Made by a program: the position numbers and the translations under genes. A stretch of 64,000 nt of DNA, taken from assembly GCA_902789725.1 (NCBI GenBank), contig CADAPC010000015.1, positions 1-64,000 on the forward strand, in the 5' to 3' direction. Positions 25,472-33,407 of the stretch are shown here, piece by piece. The first letter of the stretch is position 1. Each line of letters begins with the position of its first letter. Below the pieces are notes generated by a model that had not been told where the DNA came from, did not search any database, and saw nothing but the letters and a program-made list of their open reading frames with translations. This stretch comes from an uncultured Bacteroidales bacterium. GTDB lineage: Bacteria; Bacteroidota; Bacteroidia; Bacteroidales; Bacteroidaceae.

Positions 25472-26415
25472 TACTTCTTTAGGATGCGCTTGTAAATCCA
25501 TCTGATTATCTTACCTATAGTAGTGTAGCGGATGCCCCAATCGGTGATGGCTTTAGCAAAGAGTGCCTCGATGTGAGGGTTCTTCTGTGGATGCTCAATG
25601 CGAGTGAGTGGAAGTGGGGTTGTGAGTGGAGGACGGTCGTACTCATAGTGCTGCAGGAGGGAGGATGCCCGAAAATGAGTGCCATTTTTCAGTCCGATGT
25701 TTCGCACTAAGGTGTGGACTGGTGTGAGGCAAAGTCCATGTGCTTTGTAGATGGCCAGTTCCCAACAGATGTCCCAAGGAATAGGCTGCTTATCCAAACT
25801 CTTCAGACAAGGAAACACTCCTCCGTATTGAATGGCGAGCTGGTCTTCGGGGGTCATACCCTCAAGGGCTTCCTGGCGAGTCTTATAGTGCACAAAATGC
25901 TGTTGCCAACGGTCGCGCCAAGTGCCCCATCCCCAGCCAGACATGTGGGGAGTGAAGTAAAAAGAAGTTTCAGTGGAGAGAGTCAGCAAATCCAAATTCG
26001 TGAATCCAGCCACATGCATAACGGTGGATATATCTTGGTAGAGGTCGAAAGCTTGGTTCATGTATTGTAGATAGTAGGGCGAGGTGACGATATCGTCCTC
26101 CAGCACAATGATGCGGTCGTGTTGTTGAAATACTTGGGCAATGCCTTCGGTGATGTTGCGCTCCAAATAGATGTTCTCAGGTCGCAGGATGAGGGTCATG
26201 CTGCGAAGTACACCTGTGCGTTCTACTTCATCTTTTACTTGGTGGAGAAGAGCGCGCACTTCGTTCACCTGCTGCCAAGACTTAGTGTCCTTTCCACCAT
26301 CGGAAAAGACATAGAGGTCGGTATCCTTGGCCAGGGTGTTGGCAAGAAGGGCTGAGAGAGTCTTCTGCGTGTTGTCTGCCCGATTATAGACAAAGAGTGC
26401 AACTGGAGAGGTCAT
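25471..26415 (-). CDS. GT-A-fold glycosyltransferase (family 2-like)
   Basis: 314 residues. The N-terminus (SPVALFVYNRADNTQKTLSAL) and VFSDGG, then the metal-binding acidic motif VLEDDIV at about residue 100, are typical of nucleotide-sugar transferases with the GT-A fold. HMSGWGWGTWRDRW is a conserved aromatic stretch in this sub-group. It probably transfers a sugar to a surface glycan, with donor and acceptor unknown. I set the start at ATG 26415 (MTSPVALF), because the upstream 44 codons are basic, unlike the family, and cross the -7 box at 26493-26501. It stands alone between convergent and divergent neighbours. Confidence 0.8.
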   Translation of the reverse strand: MTSPVALFVYNRADNTQKTLSALLANTLAKDTDLYVFSDGGKDTKSWQQVNEVRALLHQVKDEVERTGVLRSMTLILRPENIYLERNITEGIAQVFQQHDRIIVLEDDIVTSPYYLQYMNQAFDLYQDISTVMHVAGFTNLDLLTLSTETSFYFTPHMSGWGWGTWRDRWQQHFVHYKTRQEALEGMTPEDQLAIQYGGVFPCLKSLDKQPIPWDICWELAIYKAHGLCLTPVHTLVRNIGLKNGTHFRASSLLQHYEYDRPPLTTPLPLTRIEHPQKNPHIEALFAKAITDWGIRYTTIGKIIRWIYKRILKK

Positions 26416-26492
26416 GAGCGTAAAAAATGAAAAGTGAACCTTTTGTTCGACTAACCAACAACCAATTAGTTTGGTGTAGGCAATTAGGATTT

Positions 26493-26501
26493 GCAAAGTT
26501 A
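26493..26501 (-). promoter_or_regulatory. Glycosyltransferase -7 promoter box
   Basis: TAACTTTGC on the minus strand, 78 nt before the chosen start at 26415. It supports the shorter start, since the longer frame (from 26547) would begin upstream of this box. Confidence 0.5.
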
Positions 26502-26564
26502 CACTTTTTTTATGTTTTCTTCTTCTTTCGTTCTTTAATTTTTTCATTCTTTAATATTTTTTGT

Positions 26565-26795
26565 TACCGTTGGCTAACGCCGAAAGTACTCACGTTCGGA
26601 AAATCTCAAATAAATTTGTTTTTCTCTCACTTAATCGTACCGTTGGCTAACGCCGAAAGTACTCACGTTCGGAAAATCTCAAATAAATTTGTTTTTTCTC
26701 TCACTTAATCGTACCGTTGGCTAACGCCGAAAGTACTCACGTTCGGAAAATCTCAAATAAATTTGTTTTTTCTCTCACTTAATCGTACCTTTGCA
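26565..26795 (+). repeat. Triplicated promoter-bearing repeat ahead of argS
   Basis: Three copies start at 26565, 26638 and 26712 (73 and 74 bp apart). Each reads TACCGTTGGCTAACGCCGAA, then AGTACTCACGTTCGGAAAAT, then CTCAAATAAATTTG and CTCTCACTTAATCG. In copies one and two the end fuses to the next copy (TACCGTTGG, a -7 box with one mismatch). Only the last runs into TACCTTTGC (26786-26794) and, with TTTG at 26762-26765 and a 20-nt spacer, makes a complete promoter 17 nt ahead of the argS start codon. 26416-26810 holds no gene apart from this array and the glycosyltransferase promoter. Confidence 0.85.
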
Positions 26796-26810
26796 GAAAA
26801 ATTGACCATT

Positions 26811-28634
26811 ATGACGATAGAAGAAAGACTGATAGCCAGTGTGCAGGAAGCTGTGAAGGCTCTGTATGGCATGGATGTGACTGCACAGCAGGTGCAGTTG
26901 CAGAAAACAAGAGACGAATTTGAGGGACATCTGACAGTTGTGGTGTTTCCTTTTGTGAAAGCAGCGAGAAAAGCTCCCGACATGGTGGGAGACGAGATAG
27001 GAAAGTATCTTGTTGAGCATGCAAGCGACATGGTGGCTAAGTACAATGTGGTGAAAGGATTTCTTAATCTTGTCATCAGCGATGTTCCTTGGATAGAATT
27101 GCTTAACCAAATCAATGCGGAAGAAAACTTTGGTTTCCTGCCAATCACCAACGGAAGCCCATTGGTGATGATTGAGTACTCCTCGCCTAACACCAACAAA
27201 CCTCTCCATTTGGGGCATGTGAGGAATAACCTTTTGGGAGCTTCTTTGGCTCGTATTGTCGAGGCAAATGGTAATAAGGTGGTCAAAACCAATATAGTCA
27301 ACGACCGTGGCATCCACATTTGCAAAAGCATGCTCGCATGGCTCAAATGGGGCAATGGCGAAACGCCCGAATCGTCGGGGAAAAAGGGTGACCACCTCAT
27401 TGGAGACTACTATGTGGCTTTCGACAAGCACTACAAAGCAGAATGTGAGAGTCTCATCCAGCAATATCTCAACGAGGGTATGGACCCAGAGGCCGCTAAG
27501 GAGCGCGCCAAGCAAGAAGCTCCACTCATTAAAGAAGCCCATGAAATGCTGGTGAAATGGGAACAAGGCGATCCTGAAGTTCGTGCATTGTGGAAAAAGA
27601 TGAACGAGTGGGTTTATGCTGGATTTGACGAAACCTACAAGATGATGGGGGTAAGCTTTGACAAGATTTACTACGAATCGGACACTTACCTTGAAGGAAA
27701 AGAGAAAGTGATGGAAGGTTTGGAGAAGGGACTCTTCTACCGTCGTGAAGATGGGTCGGTGTGGGCTGACCTTACGGCAGAGGGATTGGATGAAAAACTT
27801 CTGTTACGTAGCGATGGTACGTCTGTCTATATGACACAAGACATTGGTACGGCCAAGCTCCGTTTTCAGGATTTCCCCATCGACAAGATGATTTATGTGG
27901 TGGGCAATGAACAGAATTACCATTTCCAAGTGCTCTCCATTCTGCTTGACAAACTCGGCTTCAAGTGGGGTAAAGACCTTGTGCATTTTTCCTACGGAAT
28001 GGTGGAACTCCCCAATGGTAAGATGAAAAGTCGTGAAGGCACAGTGGTAGATGCCGATGACTTGATGCAGACGATGATTGCCGATGCATACGAAGCCAGT
28101 AAGGAACGTGCCAAGCAGACCGACATGACTGAGGAAGAAGCCCGTGAGGTGGCTCGCAAAGTGGGATTAGGTGCACTGAAGTATTTTATCCTCAAGGTAG
28201 ATGCTCGCAAAAATATGCTCTTCAACCCCGAAGAATCGATAGACTTCAACGGTAACACGGGTCCTTTCATCCAATACACCTACGCACGTATTGCCTCTAT
28301 CCTCCGCAAAGCTAAAGAGCAAGGCATCGAAATTCCTGCTCAATTGATGGCATTCGATTCTCAACTCTCAACGAAAGAGACAGAACTCATCCAAAAACTT
28401 AATCAGTTTGGCACGGCGGTACGTCAAGCTGGTACTGATTACAGTCCTTCAGGCATTTGCAACTATTGCTACGAACTCACTAAAGCTTTCAACCAGTTCT
28501 ACCACGACTTCACCATTTTGGGCGAAACCGACACAAACTTGAAGCTTTTCCGCCTCTCGCTTGCCAAAGCAGTGGCAAAGGTGGTGAATTTGGGCATGGG
28601 ACTGCTTGGCATAGAAATGCCCGAGCGCATGTAA
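26811..28634 (+). CDS. argS: Arginyl-tRNA synthetase
   Basis: Charges tRNA-Arg. The class I signature HLGHVRNN (HIGH-type) follows SSPNTNKPL, and the second signature is degenerate, GKMKSREG, as in many ArgRS. The N-terminal additional domain (to about residue 105) and the C-terminal anticodon-binding domain ending in a Met (PERM) are complete. At 607 residues it is of normal length. The ATG at 26811 (MTIEERLIA) is 17 nt after the -7 box at 26786-26794; the longer frame from 26763 would start inside the promoter and is rejected. The leader is thus very short. Confidence 0.97.
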   Translation: MTIEERLIASVQEAVKALYGMDVTAQQVQLQKTRDEFEGHLTVVVFPFVKAARKAPDMVGDEIGKYLVEHASDMVAKYNVVKGFLNLVISDVPWIELLNQINAEENFGFLPITNGSPLVMIEYSSPNTNKPLHLGHVRNNLLGASLARIVEANGNKVVKTNIVNDRGIHICKSMLAWLKWGNGETPESSGKKGDHLIGDYYVAFDKHYKAECESLIQQYLNEGMDPEAAKERAKQEAPLIKEAHEMLVKWEQGDPEVRALWKKMNEWVYAGFDETYKMMGVSFDKIYYESDTYLEGKEKVMEGLEKGLFYRREDGSVWADLTAEGLDEKLLLRSDGTSVYMTQDIGTAKLRFQDFPIDKMIYVVGNEQNYHFQVLSILLDKLGFKWGKDLVHFSYGMVELPNGKMKSREGTVVDADDLMQTMIADAYEASKERAKQTDMTEEEAREVARKVGLGALKYFILKVDARKNMLFNPEESIDFNGNTGPFIQYTYARIASILRKAKEQGIEIPAQLMAFDSQLSTKETELIQKLNQFGTAVRQAGTDYSPSGICNYCYELTKAFNQFYHDFTILGETDTNLKLFRLSLAKAVAKVVNLGMGLLGIEMPERM

Positions 28635-28669
28635 TCAGCACAGGGCGATGAAGATGAAATCCTATTCAA

Positions 28670-28697
28670 TGTAACAGAATTGCAAAAACTTGTTACA
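28670..28697. promoter_or_regulatory. Inverted TGTAACA/TGTTACA pair upstream of the GH3 gene
   Basis: TGTAACA (28670-28676) and TGTTACA (28691-28697) are perfect inverted 7-mers with 21-bp centre-to-centre spacing (two helical turns), 31 bp upstream of the TAACTTTG box at 28728. The position suits an activator site. Confidence 0.4.
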
Positions 28698-28706
28698 ATA
28701 ACGAAA

Positions 28707-28760
28707 ACAGGTCTTTAGGGAAAACGCTAACTTTGTAGCGAAAATAACCTAAAGACTTGT
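28707..28760 (+). promoter_or_regulatory. Nested dyad spanning the GH3 promoter
   Basis: ACAGGTCTTTAGG (28707-28719) and CCTAAAGACTTGT (28748-28760) are inverted with one mismatch. Nested inside, CGCTA (28725-28729) and TAGCG (28736-28740) are also inverted. The -7 box TAACTTTG (28728-28735) sits in the centre. This could be an operator that covers the promoter. Confidence 0.55.
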
Positions 28761-28765
28761 TTTTT

Positions 28766-31348
28766 ATGATGAAGAGAAACTTTCTGATGTTGGCACTGGC
28801 CATTGGATTCAGTGCTCAGGTAGCAGCACAAATGTTGCCTTACCAAAATACTAACTTATCGGCCAAGGAACGAGCCACAGATCTCTGCTCCCGCCTCACC
28901 TTGGAAGAGAAAGCCCAGCTTATGCTTGATGAAAGTCCTGCCATTCCTCGTTTGGGCATAAAAAAATTCTTTTGGTGGAGCGAGGCTCTGCATGGAGCGG
29001 CCAATATGGGCAATGTCACTGTCTTTCCCGAACCTATAGGTATGGCAGCGTCGTTCAACCCTAATCTCCTCTATAAAGTGTTTGATGCAGCCAGCACAGA
29101 ATTTCGTGCACAATATAACCATCGTATGCTGAACGGAGGTGAAGATGAGAAATTTCATAGTCTGTCTGTTTGGACACCAAATGTCAACATTTTCCGCGAC
29201 CCTCGCTGGGGCAGAGGACAGGAAACATACGGTGAAGACCCCTACCTCACTTCAGTGATGGGTACTCAAGTGGTGCGCGGATTGCAAGGTCCTGAATCGG
29301 CCAAATACCGCAAACTTTGGGCTTGTGCTAAACATTATGCTGTACATAGTGGACCAGAATGGTCACGTCATACAGCCAATCTTATTGATGTAACACCTCG
29401 CGACATGTGGGAGACCTACATGCCCGCTTTTAAGACGTTGGTGCAGGACGCTAAGGTAAGAGAGGTGATGTGTGCCTACCAAAGGCTGGATGATGACCCC
29501 TGTTGTGGTAGTCAGCGTCTGTTGCAACAGATTCTGCGTGACGAATGGGGATTTCAATACTTGGTAGTGAGCGACTGCGGTGCGGTGAGCGACTTCTACA
29601 GCAGTCACAAATCTTCCTCTGATGCCGCCCATGCTTCAGCTAAGGCCACTATTGCTGGAACGGATGTGGAGTGTGGCTATGGCTATGCTTACAGAAGCAT
29701 CCCAGAAGCTGTCAGGCGAGGGTTTATCACCGAAGCAGAAGTTGATAAGCATGTGGTGCGTTTGCTTGAAGGGCGTTTTGACCTGGGCGAGATGGACAAT
29801 CCCTCGCTGGTGGAATGGTCTAAGATTCCTTATTCAAAAATGGACTGTAAGGAGCATCGACAGATTGCTCTTGATATGGCGCGCCAGACCATCGTGCTTC
29901 TTCAGAACAAAGGCAATGTTTTACCTTTAGCGAAGAACAAAGAAAAAATAGCCGTTATAGGTCCTAATGCCGATGATGAACCCTTGATGTGGGGTAACTA
30001 CAATGGCACACCCAACCACACTATCACCATCCTCGACGGCATCAAGACAAAGCAAAAGTCACTCCTTCATCTGCCAGGATGTGATAGGACCTACGACAAA
30101 GTGATGGACTGCTTGATGAACTCCTATTGTGCCATTGACGGCAAAAAAGGTCTTAAAGGCACCTTTTGGAACAATACGGAAATGGAGGGCAAGCCTGTGA
30201 CCACTCAATTCTACATTACACCCTTAGCTGTCACTACAGCAGGTATGCACAATTTTGCCCCTGGTGTCAATCTTGAGGATTTTTCGGCTAAGTACGAGAC
30301 AATTTTCACCCCCAAGGAGGCAGGCGAATATGTGGTGAACATGGAAAGTTGTGGTGATTTTCAGCTTTACATTGACGGTCAGCAGAAAGTACGTCAACAC
30401 ACTTGGCGCACTACTCCCACACGGACAGTTATCCAGGCAGAAGCAGGCAAGTCGTACAAGATTGAGGTGCATTTCAAATTTGTGAAGACTTGGGGTGCCA
30501 ATATGAAGATCAACATTGCCAAAGAGCAGCCCATTGATTATGCCGCAATTATTGACCAGCTTAAGGGCATTGATAAAGTTATCTTTGTAGGCGGTATTGC
30601 CGCTGCTTTGGAAGGAGAAGAAATGCCTGTAGAGATTGATGGTTTCAAAGGCGGTGACCGCACTCACATAGAACTGCCTAAAGTTCAGCGTGACTTTTTG
30701 AAGGCCTTGAAAACTGCTGGAAAGACAGTGATTTTTGTCAACTGTTCAGGCTCTGCTATTGCTTTGTTGCCAGAGACGGAGAGCTGTGATGCTATTGTAC
30801 AGGTGTGGTATGCCGGACAAGAAGGTGGACAAGCTGTGGCCGATGTTCTTTTTGGCGACTATAATCCCAGCGGCAAACTGCCTGTTACTTTCTACAAGAC
30901 TTCGGCCCAACTTCCCGACTTTGAGGATTACTCCATGAAAGGGCGCACCTACCGCTATTTCTCCGACCCACTCTTTGCTTTTGGCTATGGAATGAGTTTC
31001 ACCCAATTTAGTCTTGGCGAAGGAAAAGTGTCGAAGAATGGAGATAATTTCACCCTCAGTGTGCCTGTGAGCAATGTGGGAAAGCATGACGGCACAGAAG
31101 TGGTGCAGGTGTATCTGCGCGACCTCTCCGATCCTAATGGTCCTCTTAAGTCGCTCCGTGCTTTTCAGCGCGTGAATGTAAAGGCTGGACAGACAGTCAC
31201 TGCCAAGCTTACCCTTACGCCCCAGTCGTTCGAATTTTTCGACCCTGAGACAAATACTGTGCACCAGAAAGAGGGCGATTTTGAAGTGCTCTATGGTACC
31301 AGTTCGCAAGATAAGGATTTGAAGAGACTTATCCTCAACGTGAAATAG
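28766..31348 (+). CDS. GH3 beta-glycosidase with inserted PA14 domain (beta-xylosidase type)
   Basis: 860 residues, periplasmic by its signal peptide (QVAAQ). The N-terminal GH3 barrel carries PRWGRGQETYGEDPYL, CAKHYAVHSGPEWSR and the nucleophile Asp at about residue 270 in VVSDCGAVSDF; the SDCGA form is common in xylosidase-type members. The alpha/beta sandwich follows (VIGPNADD). A PA14 domain is inserted at about residues 463-600 (beginning LKGTFWNNTEMEG). A C-terminal fibronectin III-like domain ends the protein. The layout matches Prevotella Xyl3A-type enzymes that release xylose from xylo-oligosaccharides. ATG 28766 or 28769 are equally good starts; an upstream TTG is unlikely. It overlaps the convergent dusB by 14 bp. 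Confidence 0.9.
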   Translation: MMKRNFLMLALAIGFSAQVAAQMLPYQNTNLSAKERATDLCSRLTLEEKAQLMLDESPAIPRLGIKKFFWWSEALHGAANMGNVTVFPEPIGMAASFNPNLLYKVFDAASTEFRAQYNHRMLNGGEDEKFHSLSVWTPNVNIFRDPRWGRGQETYGEDPYLTSVMGTQVVRGLQGPESAKYRKLWACAKHYAVHSGPEWSRHTANLIDVTPRDMWETYMPAFKTLVQDAKVREVMCAYQRLDDDPCCGSQRLLQQILRDEWGFQYLVVSDCGAVSDFYSSHKSSSDAAHASAKATIAGTDVECGYGYAYRSIPEAVRRGFITEAEVDKHVVRLLEGRFDLGEMDNPSLVEWSKIPYSKMDCKEHRQIALDMARQTIVLLQNKGNVLPLAKNKEKIAVIGPNADDEPLMWGNYNGTPNHTITILDGIKTKQKSLLHLPGCDRTYDKVMDCLMNSYCAIDGKKGLKGTFWNNTEMEGKPVTTQFYITPLAVTTAGMHNFAPGVNLEDFSAKYETIFTPKEAGEYVVNMESCGDFQLYIDGQQKVRQHTWRTTPTRTVIQAEAGKSYKIEVHFKFVKTWGANMKINIAKEQPIDYAAIIDQLKGIDKVIFVGGIAAALEGEEMPVEIDGFKGGDRTHIELPKVQRDFLKALKTAGKTVIFVNCSGSAIALLPETESCDAIVQVWYAGQEGGQAVADVLFGDYNPSGKLPVTFYKTSAQLPDFEDYSMKGRTYRYFSDPLFAFGYGMSFTQFSLGEGKVSKNGDNFTLSVPVSNVGKHDGTEVVQVYLRDLSDPNGPLKSLRAFQRVNVKAGQTVTAKLTLTPQSFEFFDPETNTVHQKEGDFEVLYGTSSQDKDLKRLILNVK

Positions 31349-32411
31349 CTACCACCCTTTCCCGTGCCTCGTCGAGTAAGGCAAAGAGTTCATCTTGGGT
31401 AGTTGCCTGAAGGATGCGAATGCGAGTTTGTCGAAAATCGGGGATTCCCTTGAAGAGGGGACAATTGGCAAGGTGTCGTCTTACATGGATGATGCCTCCC
31501 AGTTCGCTCCTCCCATGCCCTTTCGCCCCACAGTCTTCAGCAAGGGAGTAGGCAATGCTTGTGCGCACTTGTTGTTTGAGCACAGCAAACTTCCAGTCGG
31601 TGGTCATAGTGGAGTCGTGCTTACCAGTGTCAAGATAAGAACGAACATCCTTAAAGAGCCAAGGTTGTCCGAATGTGGCACGTCCAATCATCACGGCATC
31701 TACTCCATAGCGATTGAAGGCGGTTTCCGCATCTTCGGCTGTACAGATGTCGCCATTCCCTATGATGGGAATGTGGATGCGGGGGTGGCTTTTCACTTCT
31801 CCGATGAGCGTCCAGTCCGCTTCACCCTGATACATCTGCGAGCGTGTGCGACCGTGAATGGTGAGGGCTTCAATGCCGCAGTCTTGAAGCCGCATGGCAA
31901 GTTCTAAAATAAAGGGGGTGCCTTTGTCAATAGGTTTCCATTCTTCAGGAATTTCGTAGAGTGAGGGTACATCCCAACCTAATCGTGTTTTAACAGTGAC
32001 AGGGATATGGACAGCCTTGACCACTTCACGAGTGATATCGAGCATCAGTTGGGGAGTGCGCAGCATGCCTGCTCCAGCTCCTTTGCCCGCCACTTTTTTC
32101 ACCGGGCAGCCAAAATTGATGTCAAGCACGTCGGGCTTTGCCTCATTTTCCACCATTTTGGCAGCTTCGACCATGCTGGCCACGTCGCGCCCATAAATTT
32201 GAATGGCCACGGGGCGTTCGCAGTCATCCACCCGAATTTTCTCTAATGAACGGTTCACGTTGCGTATGAGTGCATCGGCACTGACAAATTCGGAATATAC
32301 CATGCTGGCTCCGAACTCCTTGCACAAAAGGCGAAAAGCCTGATCTGTCACGTCCTCCATGGGAGCTAACAGAACAGGCTTGTCACCAAGATTGATGTTT
32401 CTGATTTGCAT
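31335..32411 (-). CDS. dusB: tRNA-dihydrouridine synthase (DusB-type)
   Basis: FMN/NADPH enzyme that reduces uridines in tRNA. The barrel begins LLAPMEDVTDQAFRLL, and the catalytic Cys is in DINFGCPVKKVAGKGAGAG. ALTIHGRTRSQMY and PIIGNGDI are the FMN-phosphate-binding motifs. The 358-residue length is slightly longer than E. coli DusB. ATG 32411 (MQIRNINLGDKPVLLAPMED) was chosen because the upstream 27 codons overlap the rubredoxin gene. It is third in a rubrerythrin-rubredoxin-dusB unit, 10 bp behind rubredoxin. Confidence 0.92.
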   Translation of the reverse strand: MQIRNINLGDKPVLLAPMEDVTDQAFRLLCKEFGASMVYSEFVSADALIRNVNRSLEKIRVDDCERPVAIQIYGRDVASMVEAAKMVENEAKPDVLDINFGCPVKKVAGKGAGAGMLRTPQLMLDITREVVKAVHIPVTVKTRLGWDVPSLYEIPEEWKPIDKGTPFILELAMRLQDCGIEALTIHGRTRSQMYQGEADWTLIGEVKSHPRIHIPIIGNGDICTAEDAETAFNRYGVDAVMIGRATFGQPWLFKDVRSYLDTGKHDSTMTTDWKFAVLKQQVRTSIAYSLAEDCGAKGHGRSELGGIIHVRRHLANCPLFKGIPDFRQTRIRILQATTQDELFALLDEARERVVAISR

Positions 32412-32421
32412 CGTCCTTTTA

Positions 32422-32580
32422 TTATGCCTCTGAGAATTGGTCTTTTCCAACCCCACACAATGGGCACTCAAAATCTTCGGGAAGGTCTTCAAAAGCCGTA
32501 CCTGGCTCGATGCCCCCTTCTGGATAACCTACCTCTGGGTCGTATTCCCAGCCGCAGGTGTCACAAACGTATTTTGCCAT
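32422..32580 (-). CDS. Rubredoxin (52 aa)
   Basis: A complete small gene. The product starts [20 protein letters not shown], and the two iron-binding pairs are C6-x-x-C9 and C39-x-x-C42 (CPLCG). The conserved aromatic and Gly-Pro positions of rubredoxins are present ([22 protein letters not shown]). It carries single electrons and probably reduces the rubrerythrin encoded 51 bp upstream. It is 10 bp ahead of dusB and co-transcribed from the rubrerythrin promoter. Confidence 0.95.
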   Translation of the reverse strand: MAKYVCDTCGWEYDPEVGYPEGGIEPGTAFEDLPEDFECPLCGVGKDQFSEA

Positions 32581-32631
32581 ATTTGTTTATAGTTTATTGG
32601 TCATGCTAAAATAGAAGTTCTTTCACTCACT

Positions 32632-33198
32632 TCAGTCCTTAAAGAATCGGTTGTACAGACCTTGGAACCCAGCTCCATGGCGTGCTTCGTCTTTTGCCAT
32701 TTCGTGCACAGTGTCATGGATGGCATCAAGCCCCAGCTTCTTGGCCACTTGTGCCACTTTCAGCTTGCCGGCACAAGCACCTTCTTCAGCTTCCATACGC
32801 ATTTTGAGGTTCTTTTTGGTGTCCCAAACCACTTCACCCAGCAATTCTGCAAAGCGTGAAGCGTGGTCAGCCTCTTCATAGGCATAACGACGGAAAGCTT
32901 CAGCCACTTCAGGATATCCTTCGCGGTCTGCTTGGCGCGCCATGGCCAAATACATGCCCACTTCGGTGCATTCGCCCATGAAGTCGTTTTTCAATCCTTG
33001 GCGGATGAAGTCGCCTTCTTCACCTTCGGGGATGGCCTTTGCCACACCCAGTTCATGTTCACACGCAAAATTCAGTCCTTCCGTTTCTTCCTTCAATTTA
33101 AACTTGTCGCCAGGAACTTTGCACTGAGGACATTTTTCAGGAGGGTTCTCTCCCTCATACACATACCCACATACGGGGCATACCCATTTCTTAGCCAT
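32632..33198 (-). CDS. Reverse rubrerythrin (NADH peroxidase type)
   Basis: 188-residue peroxide-scavenging protein. The rubredoxin-like iron centre is N-terminal ([20 protein letters not shown]), the opposite order from classical rubrerythrin. The ferritin-like di-iron domain follows with [32 protein letters not shown] and [11 protein letters not shown] supplying the Glu and His ligands. This layout is typical of anaerobes such as clostridia and Bacteroidetes, where it reduces hydrogen peroxide. First gene of the unit with rubredoxin and dusB, read from a strong promoter at 33251-33282. Confidence 0.93.
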   Translation of the reverse strand: MAKKWVCPVCGYVYEGENPPEKCPQCKVPGDKFKLKEETEGLNFACEHELGVAKAIPEGEEGDFIRQGLKNDFMGECTEVGMYLAMARQADREGYPEVAEAFRRYAYEEADHASRFAELLGEVVWDTKKNLKMRMEAEEGACAGKLKVAQVAKKLGLDAIHDTVHEMAKDEARHGAGFQGLYNRFFKD

Positions 33199-33250
33199 AA
33201 ATGTTAGGTTTTTTAGCGTTAGTATTTATTTTCTTAGACACGTATTTTTT

Positions 33251-33372
33251 GCAAAGGTACGATTAAGTGAGCACAATACAAAATGAAAAAGCATTTTTTT
33301 TTCATTTTTATTGCCGAACGCAAGTACCTTCGGCATAGCCAACGGTACGATTAAGTGAGCACAATACAAAAT
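33251..33372 (-). repeat. Promoter-bearing repeat, inverted, ahead of rubrerythrin
   Basis: Read on the minus strand this is the same repeat family as at 12448 and 26565. CTCACTTAATCGTACC occurs twice, and the copy next to the gene (33251-33259) ends in TACCTTTGC, with TTTG (33279-33282) 19 nt upstream. The outer copy reads TACCGTTGGCTATGCCGAAG. The promoter for rubrerythrin is therefore the repeat end itself. Confidence 0.8.
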
Positions 33373-33407
33373 GAAAAAGCAAAAAAAAATAGGAATATAC
33401 GTTTTTT

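Noticed and set aside
26763..26810. Longer argS start
   Set aside because: Those 16 codons cover the -7 promoter box and repeat sequence. ArgRS homology begins at the ATG at 26811.
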